A DNA stretch of 16,916 bases, from contig JAGQSE010000267.1 of NCBI GenBank assembly GCA_020439725.1, positions 2,177-19,092 on the forward strand. The letters are read 5' to 3'. Source of the DNA: Acidobacteriota bacterium. Its GTDB lineage: Bacteria > Acidobacteriota > Thermoanaerobaculia > Multivoradales > JAHZIX01. Both the position numbers and the translations under genes were made by a program. Under the pieces are notes generated by a model. The model ran no database searches. It was not told the origin of the DNA and saw only the letters and a list, made by a program, of their open reading frames with translations. Of this stretch, positions 8,122 to 15,406 are shown piece by piece (the stretch's first letter is position 1; each line of letters opens with the position of its first letter).

Positions 8122-8664
8122 TCAGCCGTTCGCCGAGCCCGTGGCGGGGAGGTCCGCAACGGCCCAGTCGGTGGTGATCCGGATCGGAATGAGGGACAGC
8201 CAGGTCTTCGAGCCGAGGTCGGCGCGAACACGTACCTGGCAGCGCTCCCGACGGTCCGCGGGCGCCTTGAGGACGGTGAGGTTCCGGATCCGCGTCATGG
8301 CGCGCTCGAGCTCGGCGGGTTCCTGGACCACCCGGCTTTCGACCAGCTCGCCGTCGAGCCGGAAATGCACCTGGTACTCCATGGTCACGCCGTCGTAGGT
8401 GGCGCTGACCTCGAGCTCGCTCCTCGCCACCTTGCGGTCGAACCACATCCGGCGTTCGCGCACCAACTGCATCTCGTAGATGATGCTGGTCGGCAGCCCG
8501 CTCTCGACGCGTTCGCGGAAGGCGGCGTCGAAGGCGTCACGGAGATCGAAGCCGACCTCGATCCGCGATCCCTCGACACCGGCGAGGAGATGCGTGACAC
8601 GGGGTTTTGGCGGCTCGGCTGCGGCCCACAGGCTGAGGGAAAGCAGGGCTGCCGTGATGCTCAT
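8122..8664 (-). CDS. DUF4390 family exported protein
   Basis: A protein of 180 residues with a short signal sequence (MSITAALLSLSLWAAA-EPP), so likely periplasmic. The body has alternating strands (GSRIEVGFDLRDAFDAAFRERVESGLPTSIIYEMQLVRERRMWFDRKVA... YDGVTMEYQVHF) typical of DUF4390, a family commonly encoded just before ntrY-like kinases. Its function is unknown. An accessory to the periplasmic sensor domain of the kinase is a reasonable guess, because it ends 5 bp before the kinase start. It is the first gene of the leftward cluster. Its upstream region is shared with smpB, and only a weak AGGA precedes the ATG. Confidence 0.82.
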   Translation of the reverse strand: MSITAALLSLSLWAAAEPPKPRVTHLLAGVEGSRIEVGFDLRDAFDAAFRERVESGLPTSIIYEMQLVRERRMWFDRKVARSELEVSATYDGVTMEYQVHFRLDGELVESRVVQEPAELERAMTRIRNLTVLKAPADRRERCQVRVRADLGSKTWLSLIPIRITTDWAVADLPATGSANG

Positions 8665-8783
8665 CGACTGGAGATCCTAGCAGGGGTGTGCCAGACTCGC
8701 CGCTTCGCGCCGCAGCGGCGCCCCCTTACCGGGCGGTGACGCTCCTTGGGTCGAGCCGACGGCGCGACGAACCCCGAGACGAC
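8665..8783. promoter_or_regulatory. Divergent intergenic region of the DUF4390 operon and smpB
   Basis: 119 bp separates the two start codons. A perfect inverted repeat GCGCCGC-A-GCGGCGC lies at 8707-8721. On the minus strand TAGGAT (8679-8674) could be a -10 box for the DUF4390 operon, with transcription starting only a few bases before its ATG, but no -35 match is seen. On the plus strand I find no clear smpB promoter and only a weak GAG ahead of its ATG. Confidence 0.35.
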
Positions 8784-9260
8784 ATGAACGCCAAGAAGAA
8801 AGGTCCTGCCGACCGGGTGCTGGCGAGCAATCGCAAGGCGCGCCACGACTACCACATCCTCGAGACCCTCGAGGCCGGAATGGTGCTCACCGGCACCGAG
8901 GTCAAGGCGGCGCGCGCCGGCAAGATCCAGCTCAAGGACAGCTACGTCACCATCCAGGACGGCCAAGCGTGGTTGGTCAACGCCCACTTCAGCCCCTACA
9001 GCCACGGCAACCGCGAGAACCACGAGCCCGAGCGGCCGCGCAAGCTCCTCTTGCACCGGCGCGAGATCGACCGTCTGATGGGCAAGCTCCAGACCACCGG
9101 TCTGACCGTGGTACCCCTGGCCATCGTCCTCCAGGGACCGTGGATCAAGGCCGAGGTGGCGCTGGTCCAGGGCAAGAAGCTGTACGACAAGCGCGAGACC
9201 GAGCGCCGCAAGACGCAGGAGAAGGAAGCCCGCGAGGCGATCAAGCAGCAGCGTTGGTAG
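8784..9260 (+). CDS. smpB: SsrA-binding protein SmpB
   Basis: SmpB (158 residues) binds tmRNA and delivers it to stalled ribosomes for trans-translation. The sequence shows the conserved core: NRKARHDYHILETLEAGMVL, TGTEVKAARAGKIQLKDSYV, then the A/S-rich RNA-binding surface with HFSPYSHGN. The KLLLHRREIDRLMGK segment, the barrel strand GLTVVPLAIVLQGPWIKAEVALVQGKKLYDKRE and a basic C-terminal tail (RRKTQEKEAREAIKQQRW) that mimics mRNA in the decoding centre complete it. Length is typical. The frame is open further upstream to 8688, but homology begins at MNAKKKG. tmRNA (ssrA) is not visible in the window. The gene converges with the YbjN-like gene, 12 bp apart. Confidence 0.97.
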   Translation: MNAKKKGPADRVLASNRKARHDYHILETLEAGMVLTGTEVKAARAGKIQLKDSYVTIQDGQAWLVNAHFSPYSHGNRENHEPERPRKLLLHRREIDRLMGKLQTTGLTVVPLAIVLQGPWIKAEVALVQGKKLYDKRETERRKTQEKEAREAIKQQRW

Positions 9261-9272
9261 GCGCCCGCGTTC

Positions 9273-9758
9273 TCACTCCTCGCCGCCGCCGACTTCCTGG
9301 CGCTGTCGCCGCCCCCCGGTATCGCGGATCCGCTCGAGGGCGGTCTGGCCGCCGAACCGCTTGATGATCCGCTCGTCGTAATCGTCGGACACCGTCGCCA
9401 CCGCCTCGATGATCCGCAGCAGGCTGCGCGAGTCGAGACTGCGACCGAGCAGCGAGTGGGAGAAGAAGATGTCACGGTCGACCAGCGAGAAGGCGCCGAA
9501 GGGAAGCTGGTGGTTGATCTCGAGGAGACCCAGCAGCAGATCCTCCTCGAGGGTCACGCCCTGGACGCAATAGGCCATGATCGTCACCACCGCCTCGTCG
9601 GGGCCGAAGGGGTCGACGGAGATCTCGAGCACCGTCGAGCCGTAGCGGACATAGAAGTGCCCGGTCTCCTCGTCCAGGTAGGGTGATTCGAAGAGCTCGC
9701 CGAGGTTCTCTGCGACCTGCTCGTGGGTGCTGCGCTGCCGTTCGTGCTCGAAATCCAT
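9273..9758 (-). CDS. YbjN / type III secretion chaperone-like small protein
   Basis: A small acidic cytoplasmic protein of 161 residues starting MDFEHERQRS. The alpha-beta pattern (helix ENLGELFE, strands GHFYVRYGSTVLEISVDPFG and AVVTIMAYCVQGV, helix EEDLLLGLLEINHQLPFGAFSLVDRDIFFSHSLL, then a long helix SLLRIIEAVATVSDDYDERIIKRFGG) fits the YbjN / Tir-chaperone-like fold. The family is linked to protein handling or regulation, and its role in this phylum is unknown. The 3' end has an R/Q/G/E-rich tail. The start at 9758 has a purine-rich GGAGAAAGAGG just upstream. The frame continues upstream to 10208 only as antisense to the transporter gene. It is divergent from the FadL-like gene (163 bp) and convergent with smpB. 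Confidence 0.75.
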   Translation of the reverse strand: MDFEHERQRSTHEQVAENLGELFESPYLDEETGHFYVRYGSTVLEISVDPFGPDEAVVTIMAYCVQGVTLEEDLLLGLLEINHQLPFGAFSLVDRDIFFSHSLLGRSLDSRSLLRIIEAVATVSDDYDERIIKRFGGQTALERIRDTGGRRQRQEVGGGEE

Positions 9759-9807
9759 CCTCTTTCTCCACCGCCCAAACGCGGCGCGACGTCGCCGCGA
9801 CACGTGG

Positions 9808-9836
9808 TTGACACTCTCAGGACCTTGACCTATCGT
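9808..9836 (+). promoter_or_regulatory. Sigma-70-type promoter of the FadL-hydrolase operon
   Basis: TTGACA at 9808-9813 matches the -35 consensus perfectly. Exactly 17 bases later TATCGT (9831-9836) matches four of six -10 positions. Transcription would start near 9843, giving a leader of about 79 bases. Two palindromes sit just upstream: GCGACGTCGC (9786-9795) and CACGTG (9801-9806), both within the divergent region shared with the YbjN-like gene. Confidence 0.6.
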
Positions 9837-9921
9837 GCCATTTGAGTTCAGTCCGTTGTTCGACAGAACCGAATGTCCGCACACAAGACCCCGGTACCGA
9901 GAGTCTACTAGGAGGAAAGGG

Positions 9922-11211
9922 ATGCTCAGGCGATCGAATCTTCTCGCCGCGGCTGCGGCTGCCTGCACCATGGCCATGATGGTGCCTTTGAAGGCCGACG
10001 CGGCGGCCTTCGGGATCTTCGAACAGGGCAGCAAGGCCATGGGTATGGCCGGCGCCTTCACCGCACAGGCCGACGACCCGTCCCTCCTGTTCCACAACGC
10101 TGGAGGCCTGGCCTTCGTCGAGGAAGGGCAATTCACCACCGGTCTGACGTGGATCCACGTCAACGGTACCGAGTTCGACGGTCTGGCGCCTTTCCCCGGG
10201 CCCAACAACCACGAGCAGATGAAGGACCTCGACGCGACGCCGCCGCACCTCTATTACGTGCGCCCGCTGGGCGGGAAGTGGAAGTTCGGCATCGGCCTCA
10301 ACTCGCCCTTCGGCCTGGCCACCGAGTGGAAGAACCCGAGCACGTTCTCGGGCCGCTTCATCAGCCAGCGCGCCGACCTCAAGGTCTTCGACATCAACCC
10401 GACCATCGGCTACCAGGTGTCGCCCAACTTCGGCATCGGCTTCGGCATCGTGGGGCGTTTCTCCACCGTCGAGCTCGAGCGCAACGTGCCCTCGATCAAC
10501 CCCTTCACGGGCACCGTCGTCGACATCGCCCACGCCGAGCTGACCAGCGACACCAACGACGGTCTCGGCTGGAACCTTGGCATCCTGCACAAGGTCGGCA
10601 GCGCCTTCTCGTGGGGCTTCTCCTACCGCTCGAAGGTCAAGGTCGACTACACCGGTGACGGCCAGTTCACCCAGGTCCTCACCGGGATCCCGCAGTTCGA
10701 CGCCGCCGTCGCCGCCCAGCTGCCCTTCGGCGCCAAGCTGCCCATCGAGACCTCGATCGAGTTCCCCGACCAGGCGAGCCTCGGTTTCGCCCTCGGCCTG
10801 ACGCAGAACCTGCTGATGGAGGTCGACATCAACTGGACCGGTTGGAGCAGCTTCGACAACCTGCCGCTCAACTTCAAGACGGCCTCGGCCCTGAGCTCGG
10901 TCATCCCCGAGGACTACGACGACGCCTTCAACTACCGCCTGGGCTTCAACTACACGACGGCGTCGGGTAGCCAGTGGCGCTTTGGCTACGTCTACGACGA
11001 GACGCCGCAGCCCGACGAGTCGGTCAGCCCGCTGCTTCCCGACGGCAACCGCAACGGCTTCACCTTTGGGTACGGCACCCCGGGTGGCAAGCTCGACCTC
11101 GCCGTGATGTACCTCGACTCGGACACCCGCACGACGACGACCAACCACGACGGCTACTTCGGCACCTATTCGACCGACGCCATCCTCACCGGCGTGACGA
11201 TCAACTGGTGA
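9922..11211 (+). CDS. FadL/OmpP1/TodX-family outer-membrane transporter
   Basis: An outer-membrane beta-barrel protein of 429 residues that would let hydrophobic compounds (long-chain fatty acids, hydrocarbons, aromatics) cross the outer membrane by lateral diffusion. Residues 1 to about 28 are a signal peptide. The mature N-terminus AFGIFEQGSKAMGMAGAFTAQADDPS is the characteristic hatch segment of the family. The usual NPAGL motif is altered to HNAGGL. Further on, KWKFGIGLNSPFGLATEW, KVFDINPTIGYQVSPNFGIGFGI, GLGWNLGILHKVG, FSWGFSYRSKVKVDYTGDG and the closing strands (LDLAVMYLDSDTRTTT, ILTGVTINW) match the barrel pattern. The start at 9922 has AGGAGG six bases upstream; the frame runs back to 9835 without homology. 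A secreted hydrolase gene follows after 34 bp, pointing to a combined lipid cleavage and uptake function. Confidence 0.93.
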   Translation: MLRRSNLLAAAAAACTMAMMVPLKADAAAFGIFEQGSKAMGMAGAFTAQADDPSLLFHNAGGLAFVEEGQFTTGLTWIHVNGTEFDGLAPFPGPNNHEQMKDLDATPPHLYYVRPLGGKWKFGIGLNSPFGLATEWKNPSTFSGRFISQRADLKVFDINPTIGYQVSPNFGIGFGIVGRFSTVELERNVPSINPFTGTVVDIAHAELTSDTNDGLGWNLGILHKVGSAFSWGFSYRSKVKVDYTGDGQFTQVLTGIPQFDAAVAAQLPFGAKLPIETSIEFPDQASLGFALGLTQNLLMEVDINWTGWSSFDNLPLNFKTASALSSVIPEDYDDAFNYRLGFNYTTASGSQWRFGYVYDETPQPDESVSPLLPDGNRNGFTFGYGTPGGKLDLAVMYLDSDTRTTTTNHDGYFGTYSTDAILTGVTINW

Positions 11212-11245
11212 CCTCTCGAGCGACCCACGGAAGGAGATCCAAGAC

Positions 11246-12703
11246 ATGACCCGAATCCTCAGAGGCTCCTTGGCGGTGCTGCTGCTCGTCGGTGTCGCCG
11301 CGCTTCCGGCCGCGGCGCAGGTCGACACCGGTAGCGCCGACTTCTCGAACTACGTCGCCGTCGGTGACAGCCTTACCGCCGCCATCGTCAGTGGCGGCTG
11401 GGTCGGCTACAACCAGGCCAACAGCTTCCCGGCGCTGATCCACCGTCAAGCCACCGGCACCGACGACGGCTTCGAGCAGCCGACCATCAGCTCGCCGGGC
11501 ATCCCGGCGCCGCTGCGGGTCCTCAGCTTGTCGCCGGTGATCCTGGCGCCGGCGTCGTCGAGCATCGGCGCTCCCACCAACCTCATGCTGCCCCGGCCCT
11601 ACAACAACCTGGGCATCCCCGGTGCGGACGTCGGGGACACGGTGAGGACCGTCACCGATGGCGGTGGCGCCCACGACCTCGTGCTGCGCGGTCTCGGCAC
11701 CGCCCTCCAGCAGGCCGTCGCGTCGCACCCGACCTTCGTCACGCTGTGGATCGGCAACAACGACGCCCTCGGCGCCGCCACCAGCGGTCTGGCCATCGAC
11801 GGCGTCACGCTCACCACCCTCAGCAGCTTCGAAGCCGACTATCGGACCGTCGCCGGTGCTCTCGCGTCGACCGGCGCCAAGATGGCCATCGCCACGGTGC
11901 CGCCGGTGACCACGCTACCCTTCGTCAACACGGTGCCGCGGGTGGTCGTCAACCCGGCCACCAGCCAGCCGGTGCTCGGACCGACCGGTGCGCCGATCCC
12001 GCTGATCGGCCCCGACGGTCCGCTGGCCGCTGGTGACCACGTTCTGCTCACCGCCACGACCTACCTGGCGCAGGGCTTCGGTATCCCCGCGGCCCTCGGT
12101 GGCAACGGCCAGCCGCTGCCCGACACGGTGGTGTTGAACGCCGCCGAGACGGCGAAGATCAGCGATCGGGTCAACGGCTACAACTCGATCATCCGCACCG
12201 TCGCCGGCGAGGTCGGGGCGGCGCTCATCGAGAGCGGTCCGCTGCTCCAGGAGTTCGTCTCCGGCGGTGTCGACATCGGTGGCATCACCTATACGTCGTC
12301 GTTCCTCACCGGTGGCCTGTTCTCCTACGACGGCGTCCACCCGTCGCCCTTCGGCTACGCCTACATCGCCAACGAGTACATCAAGGCGATCAACGAGACC
12401 TATGACGCCTCGATCCCCGAGGTGGACCTCTATCCCTTCATCTTCGGCGAGTTCAGCCTGGCTCCGGCGGCGGTGACCGTCGCCGAGGCGCGGAGCGCGC
12501 AGCTCAGCCCCGACGCCGTGTCGAACCTCCACTGGCTGCTCACCTCGCCCGACGCCTCGGCGGTCAAGGAGCCGCCGCGGGGTCGTGGCAAGGGCGGCCG
12601 CGGTCAGGGTGCCGACGATCCGGCGACCCAGGACGACGAGCCTTCGGCCATCGATCAGCCGGATCCGACGCCCCGGGGACGAGGCGGTCGTAGCGACTTC
12701 TGA
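11246..12703 (+). CDS. Secreted SGNH/GDSL-family hydrolase
   Basis: A probable esterase or lipase of 485 residues, exported by a signal peptide (residues 1-24, ending AAA-Q). The SGNH blocks are all visible: block I GDSL at 40-43 with nucleophile S42, block II NNLGIPGADVGD around 116-127, block III GNND at 170-173 (N171), and block V DGVH at 362-365 (D362, H365). About 190 residues separate blocks III and V, with a Pro/Val-rich insert (PRVVVNPATSQPVLGPTG) that could form a lid or substrate cap. The last 45 residues are low-complexity, with RG-rich clusters around an acidic stretch. AAGGAG lies 9 bases before the ATG. It follows the FadL-like gene by 34 bp, so the hydrolase likely releases hydrophobic products for that transporter. 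The substrate is unknown. Confidence 0.9.
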   Translation: MTRILRGSLAVLLLVGVAALPAAAQVDTGSADFSNYVAVGDSLTAAIVSGGWVGYNQANSFPALIHRQATGTDDGFEQPTISSPGIPAPLRVLSLSPVILAPASSSIGAPTNLMLPRPYNNLGIPGADVGDTVRTVTDGGGAHDLVLRGLGTALQQAVASHPTFVTLWIGNNDALGAATSGLAIDGVTLTTLSSFEADYRTVAGALASTGAKMAIATVPPVTTLPFVNTVPRVVVNPATSQPVLGPTGAPIPLIGPDGPLAAGDHVLLTATTYLAQGFGIPAALGGNGQPLPDTVVLNAAETAKISDRVNGYNSIIRTVAGEVGAALIESGPLLQEFVSGGVDIGGITYTSSFLTGGLFSYDGVHPSPFGYAYIANEYIKAINETYDASIPEVDLYPFIFGEFSLAPAAVTVAEARSAQLSPDAVSNLHWLLTSPDASAVKEPPRGRGKGGRGQGADDPATQDDEPSAIDQPDPTPRGRGGRSDF

Positions 12704-12715
12704 TCGACACACGGA

Positions 12716-12734
12716 GGCCGCTCCTGGAGCGGCC
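12716..12734 (+). terminator. Stem-loop just after the hydrolase gene
   Basis: GGCCGCTCC and GGAGCGGCC form a perfect inverted repeat around a single T, starting 12 bases past the stop codon. In RNA it would make about an 8-bp stem. No T-run follows, so it may stabilise the 3' end rather than terminate alone. Confidence 0.4.
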
Positions 12735-12775
12735 CAGAACGCCGAGTCGGGGATTCCCTGACCGGGTGGAAAGAG

Positions 12776-12802
12776 AGGGCGGGGCGATGATCGCTCCGCC
12801 CT
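12776..12802. terminator. Strong 13-bp inverted repeat between hydrolase and TPR genes
   Basis: AGGGCGGGGCGAT (12776-12788) pairs with ATCGCTCCGCCCT (12790-12802) over 13 positions with one G-T wobble and one central base. It is the strongest hairpin in the window. The plus-strand sequence after it (CGTCACATTC) has no T-run. On the minus strand CTCTCTTT follows. A Rho-assisted or hairpin-only terminator for the FadL-hydrolase operon is the simplest reading. Confidence 0.5.
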
Positions 12803-12824
12803 CGTCACATTCAGGGGCTTTGCA

Positions 12825-12853
12825 TTGCCCACAAGCCCTCGATGTTGTAGGTT
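12825..12853 (+). promoter_or_regulatory. Candidate promoter of the TPR-VWA operon
   Basis: TTGCCC (12825-12830) and TAGGTT (12848-12853) are spaced by exactly 17 bases, just after the strong inverted repeat. Matches are four of six and three of six, so support is modest. The leader would be about 65 bases. Confidence 0.35.
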
Positions 12854-12923
12854 GAAACGGTCGCGATCGAGATCCAGTCCAATTTCGCTCCCCTCGCCTC
12901 GGTGCGCGGCAGGAAGGCCCGTC

Positions 12924-14168
12924 ATGTACAAGCATCGATCCGTCAGGCCCTGGGTCCTGCTGCTGGGGCTCGCGACGCTGGCGCCCGACTATGCCGCCGC
13001 GCAGGCCGGTGATTCCTCTGGGGCCACGCTGAACCGGGAAGTTCCCCGGCCACCGCAGAGAGCTCAGAGCAAAGAGAAGGACGTCGACCCGGTCGTCCTC
13101 CGCCGCGGCTACCTCGACAGCCTCGAGAAGCTCGTCACCCTGGGCCGGGAACAGGCCGTGGAGGCCCTGGGCGAGCTCGAGGACGCCTATGTCGAGCCCG
13201 CCATGAGAGCCGACTCGGGGTTGTTGTGGAAGGTCCAGGGCCAGGTGGCGGCCGAGCTGTCGCGCAAGAACCCCGAAGTGCTGGTGCCGATCATGATGCT
13301 GCACCACGACGCCGCCGGTTTCTTCCAACAGCGCCGTGTCTGGTTCCTGGCGAGCCGGTCCCGGCTGCAGGCGGCGGCGCTGGCCGACGCCTACGCCAAG
13401 GCGTCGGGCTCCGAGGGCGCGCGGGTGGTCGCCGGCCGGACCTACGCCAGCCTCGGCGCTTACCTGCAGCAGATCAACACGACGCGCGAATGCCGGTGCA
13501 CGCCCTTGTACCGTGACGCCCTGAGCTACGACCCGGCGAACGAGGTGGCGCTCTTGGGCATGGGCACGGTCTTCGAAAAGGCCGGTGACCCGATCGCCGC
13601 CGTGGCGGTGCTGCGCCGGCTGGTCAAGGCGCAACCACGACAGCGCGAGGCCGCCCTGCGGCTGGCGATCAACGAGGCCCGAGGCGGTTGGCGCAAGGAC
13701 GCCGAGGAACGCCTCCGCGGGCTGACCCGCGCCGACGGCCCCGAGTGGGTGGTAGCCGTGGCCTACCAGGAGCTGGCGCGGCTCTATCTCGACCGCGGGG
13801 ACCGCTCGAGCGCCCTTGCGGTGGTCGACGAGGGGCGCACCCGCCTGCCCGGAAACGAGGCCCTGGCGCTGCTCGACGCCTTTCTCCTGGAGCGTGACCG
13901 CAAGCTCAAGGAAGCGTCGGAGGTCCTCGAGGCGGTGCGGATCCAGGGCGAGCACCAGGCCGCCGAGGCGCGGGCGCGGTACAACCACTGGCCCGCACCG
14001 GCGACCAAGGAGCTCCGTCAGGAGCTCTGGCAGGGAGCCGAGAGCCGGCTGCCGATGCTCGCCGACAGCCTCGGCCTCGAGCCCGACAAGGTGGCTGGGG
14101 CCGGTTCGTCCAACGCGTCTTCCGCCGGCGAGCCCACCGAAGCTGGTGTCGTGGCGGGGGCCCTGTGA
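12924..14168 (+). CDS. Exported TPR-repeat protein of unknown function
   Basis: A protein of 414 residues with a signal peptide (1-26, YAAA-Q) and a mostly helical body. TPR-like helix pairs are clearest from about 193 to 350: PLYRDALSYDPANEVALLGMGTVFEKAGDPIAAVAVLRRLVKAQPRQREAAL, then VAYQELARLYLDRGDRSSALAVVDEGRTRLPGNEALALLDAFLLERDRKLKEASEVLEAV. A CxC motif (C190, C192) precedes the repeats, and the last 25 residues are Ala/Ser/Gly-rich. AGGAAGG six bases before 12924 supports this start. An upstream in-frame ATG at 12825 would add an Arg/Ser-rich stretch ahead of the signal peptide. The stop overlaps the start of the VWA gene (TGATG), so the two proteins probably act together, the TPRs serving as a scaffold. 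The function is not known. Confidence 0.82.
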   Translation: MYKHRSVRPWVLLLGLATLAPDYAAAQAGDSSGATLNREVPRPPQRAQSKEKDVDPVVLRRGYLDSLEKLVTLGREQAVEALGELEDAYVEPAMRADSGLLWKVQGQVAAELSRKNPEVLVPIMMLHHDAAGFFQQRRVWFLASRSRLQAAALADAYAKASGSEGARVVAGRTYASLGAYLQQINTTRECRCTPLYRDALSYDPANEVALLGMGTVFEKAGDPIAAVAVLRRLVKAQPRQREAALRLAINEARGGWRKDAEERLRGLTRADGPEWVVAVAYQELARLYLDRGDRSSALAVVDEGRTRLPGNEALALLDAFLLERDRKLKEASEVLEAVRIQGEHQAAEARARYNHWPAPATKELRQELWQGAESRLPMLADSLGLEPDKVAGAGSSNASSAGEPTEAGVVAGAL

Positions 14169-15376
14169 TGACACGCCCGGCCCGTCGAGCGGTCTACCTG
14201 CTGGTGTTGGCCCTGTGCCTGTCGACGCCGGGGAACCGGCTCCTGGCCCAGGACGTCTCCGGCGACAGCCGCATCACCATCGTCAAGCCCTCCTTCCTCG
14301 AGCCGGCCTTCGGCCAGGTCGAGGTTCTGGTCGAGCTCGCGCCGGAGCTCGATGCCGAGAAGGTCGATCTGGTGGTCGACGGCCGGGTGGTCGGTGAGCT
14401 CACCAAGCCGCCCTACGAGGCGACGGTGGACGTCGGCCAGCGCAACCGCGGTCACCGCTTCGACGCCCTGGTTCATCTGCGAGGGGGCGAGGTCCTACGC
14501 TCGCGTCTCGAGACCCCGGCGATCCGCGTCGACGAGCAGCTCGACCTGGGCCTGCAGCAGCTCTACGTCACGGTGACCGCCGACGGCCAGCGGGTCCTCG
14601 ACCTGTCGCGGGACGACTTCGAGGTCGTCGACGACGGCAAGAAGCAGGACCTGGTGACTTTCGAGCACGAGGACGTGCCGCTCACCGCGGTGCTCCTGGT
14701 CGACGCCAGCGAGAGCATGCAAGGCACCCGGCTCAAGGCGGCGACGGCTGGCGCGCGCGCCTTCATCGAAGACATGCGGCCCCTCGACGAGGCGATGTTG
14801 CTGCTGTTCTCGGACCACGTGGTCAAGGCGACCGAGTTCTCCGAGGACAAGGACTACCTCACCGGTGCCCTCGACGACGTCCACGGTGTCGGCGGCACCG
14901 CCCTCAACGACCATCTCTACCTGGCACTCAACTATCTCGACGGGCGGCAGGGTCGTCGCGTCGTCGTGCTGCTCTCGGACGGTGTCGACATCCTGAGCGT
15001 GCTGCGGATGGAGGAGGTCCTGTGGCGGGCGCGGCACAGCCAGGCGCTGATCTACTGGATCCACCTGGCGGGCACCGAAGGTGGAGACCAGGCGCCGCAG
15101 CTGGCTTCCGCGTGGCGTGACGTTCCCGACACCGTGCGCGAGTTCGAAACCCTCAAGAAGACCGTCGAGGAGAGCGGTGGCCGTGCCGAGTTCCTGGCCT
15201 CCGCGGAGGATCTGGCTCCGGCCTACCGCGAGATCCTCCAAGAGCTGCGCGAGCAGTACGCGCTGGGCTACTACCCTACGGACCTCAAGAAGGACGGCCG
15301 ATGGCGGCCGGTACGGGTACGTGTCGACCGTTCGGGTACCGCGGTCCGCGTGCGCGAAGGCTACCTCGACTACTGA
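14168..15376 (+). CDS. Exported VWA protein, 'VWFA-related Acidobacterial' family
   Basis: A secreted or periplasmic protein of 402 residues. A signal peptide (to about 26, RLLA-Q) precedes an Ig-like module (about 33-120: VKPSFLEPAFGQVEVLVEL, VDLVVDGRVVGELTKPPYEATVDVG). A VWA region follows from about 132. It opens with the family strand LYVTVTADGQRVLDLSRDDFEVVDDGKKQ. The metal-ion (MIDAS) site is complete: DASES at 179-183, T244 in GGTALND and D271 in LSDGVD. The end, LREQYALGYYPTDLKKDGRWRPVRVRVDRSGTAVRVREGYLDY, is the diagnostic C-terminus of this family, abundant in Acidobacteriota. ATG 14168 shares a base with the TPR stop. A GTG at 14165 is a possible earlier start. Likely role: metal-dependent protein binding in the envelope, with the partner unknown. 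Confidence 0.9.
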   Translation: MTRPARRAVYLLVLALCLSTPGNRLLAQDVSGDSRITIVKPSFLEPAFGQVEVLVELAPELDAEKVDLVVDGRVVGELTKPPYEATVDVGQRNRGHRFDALVHLRGGEVLRSRLETPAIRVDEQLDLGLQQLYVTVTADGQRVLDLSRDDFEVVDDGKKQDLVTFEHEDVPLTAVLLVDASESMQGTRLKAATAGARAFIEDMRPLDEAMLLLFSDHVVKATEFSEDKDYLTGALDDVHGVGGTALNDHLYLALNYLDGRQGRRVVVLLSDGVDILSVLRMEEVLWRARHSQALIYWIHLAGTEGGDQAPQLASAWRDVPDTVREFETLKKTVEESGGRAEFLASAEDLAPAYREILQELREQYALGYYPTDLKKDGRWRPVRVRVDRSGTAVRVREGYLDY

Positions 15377-15406
15377 GCCCGTCTCGCCTCCGTAGCTCGT
15401 CCGTCG

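Noticed and set aside
8116..8446. Extended N-terminus of the kinase reaching 8446
   Set aside because: The extra 110 residues are Arg/Pro/Gly-rich and lie inside the DUF4390 gene in another frame. The membrane-protein N-terminus begins at 8116.
8677..8693. Sigma-54-like promoter (TGGCAC ... TGCT) ahead of the NtrY operon
   Set aside because: The distance between the GG and GC elements is one base shorter than the strict sigma-54 spacing, so it is probably chance despite the attractive context.
9817..11328. A 503-residue minus-strand frame opposite the FadL-like gene
   Set aside because: It shows antisense-type composition with no domain. The plus-strand frame has signal peptide, ribosome-binding site and family motifs.
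12564..14174. A 536-residue minus-strand frame opposite the TPR gene
   Set aside because: It is another GC-driven shadow, crossing the intergenic hairpins and promoter, with no recognisable product.
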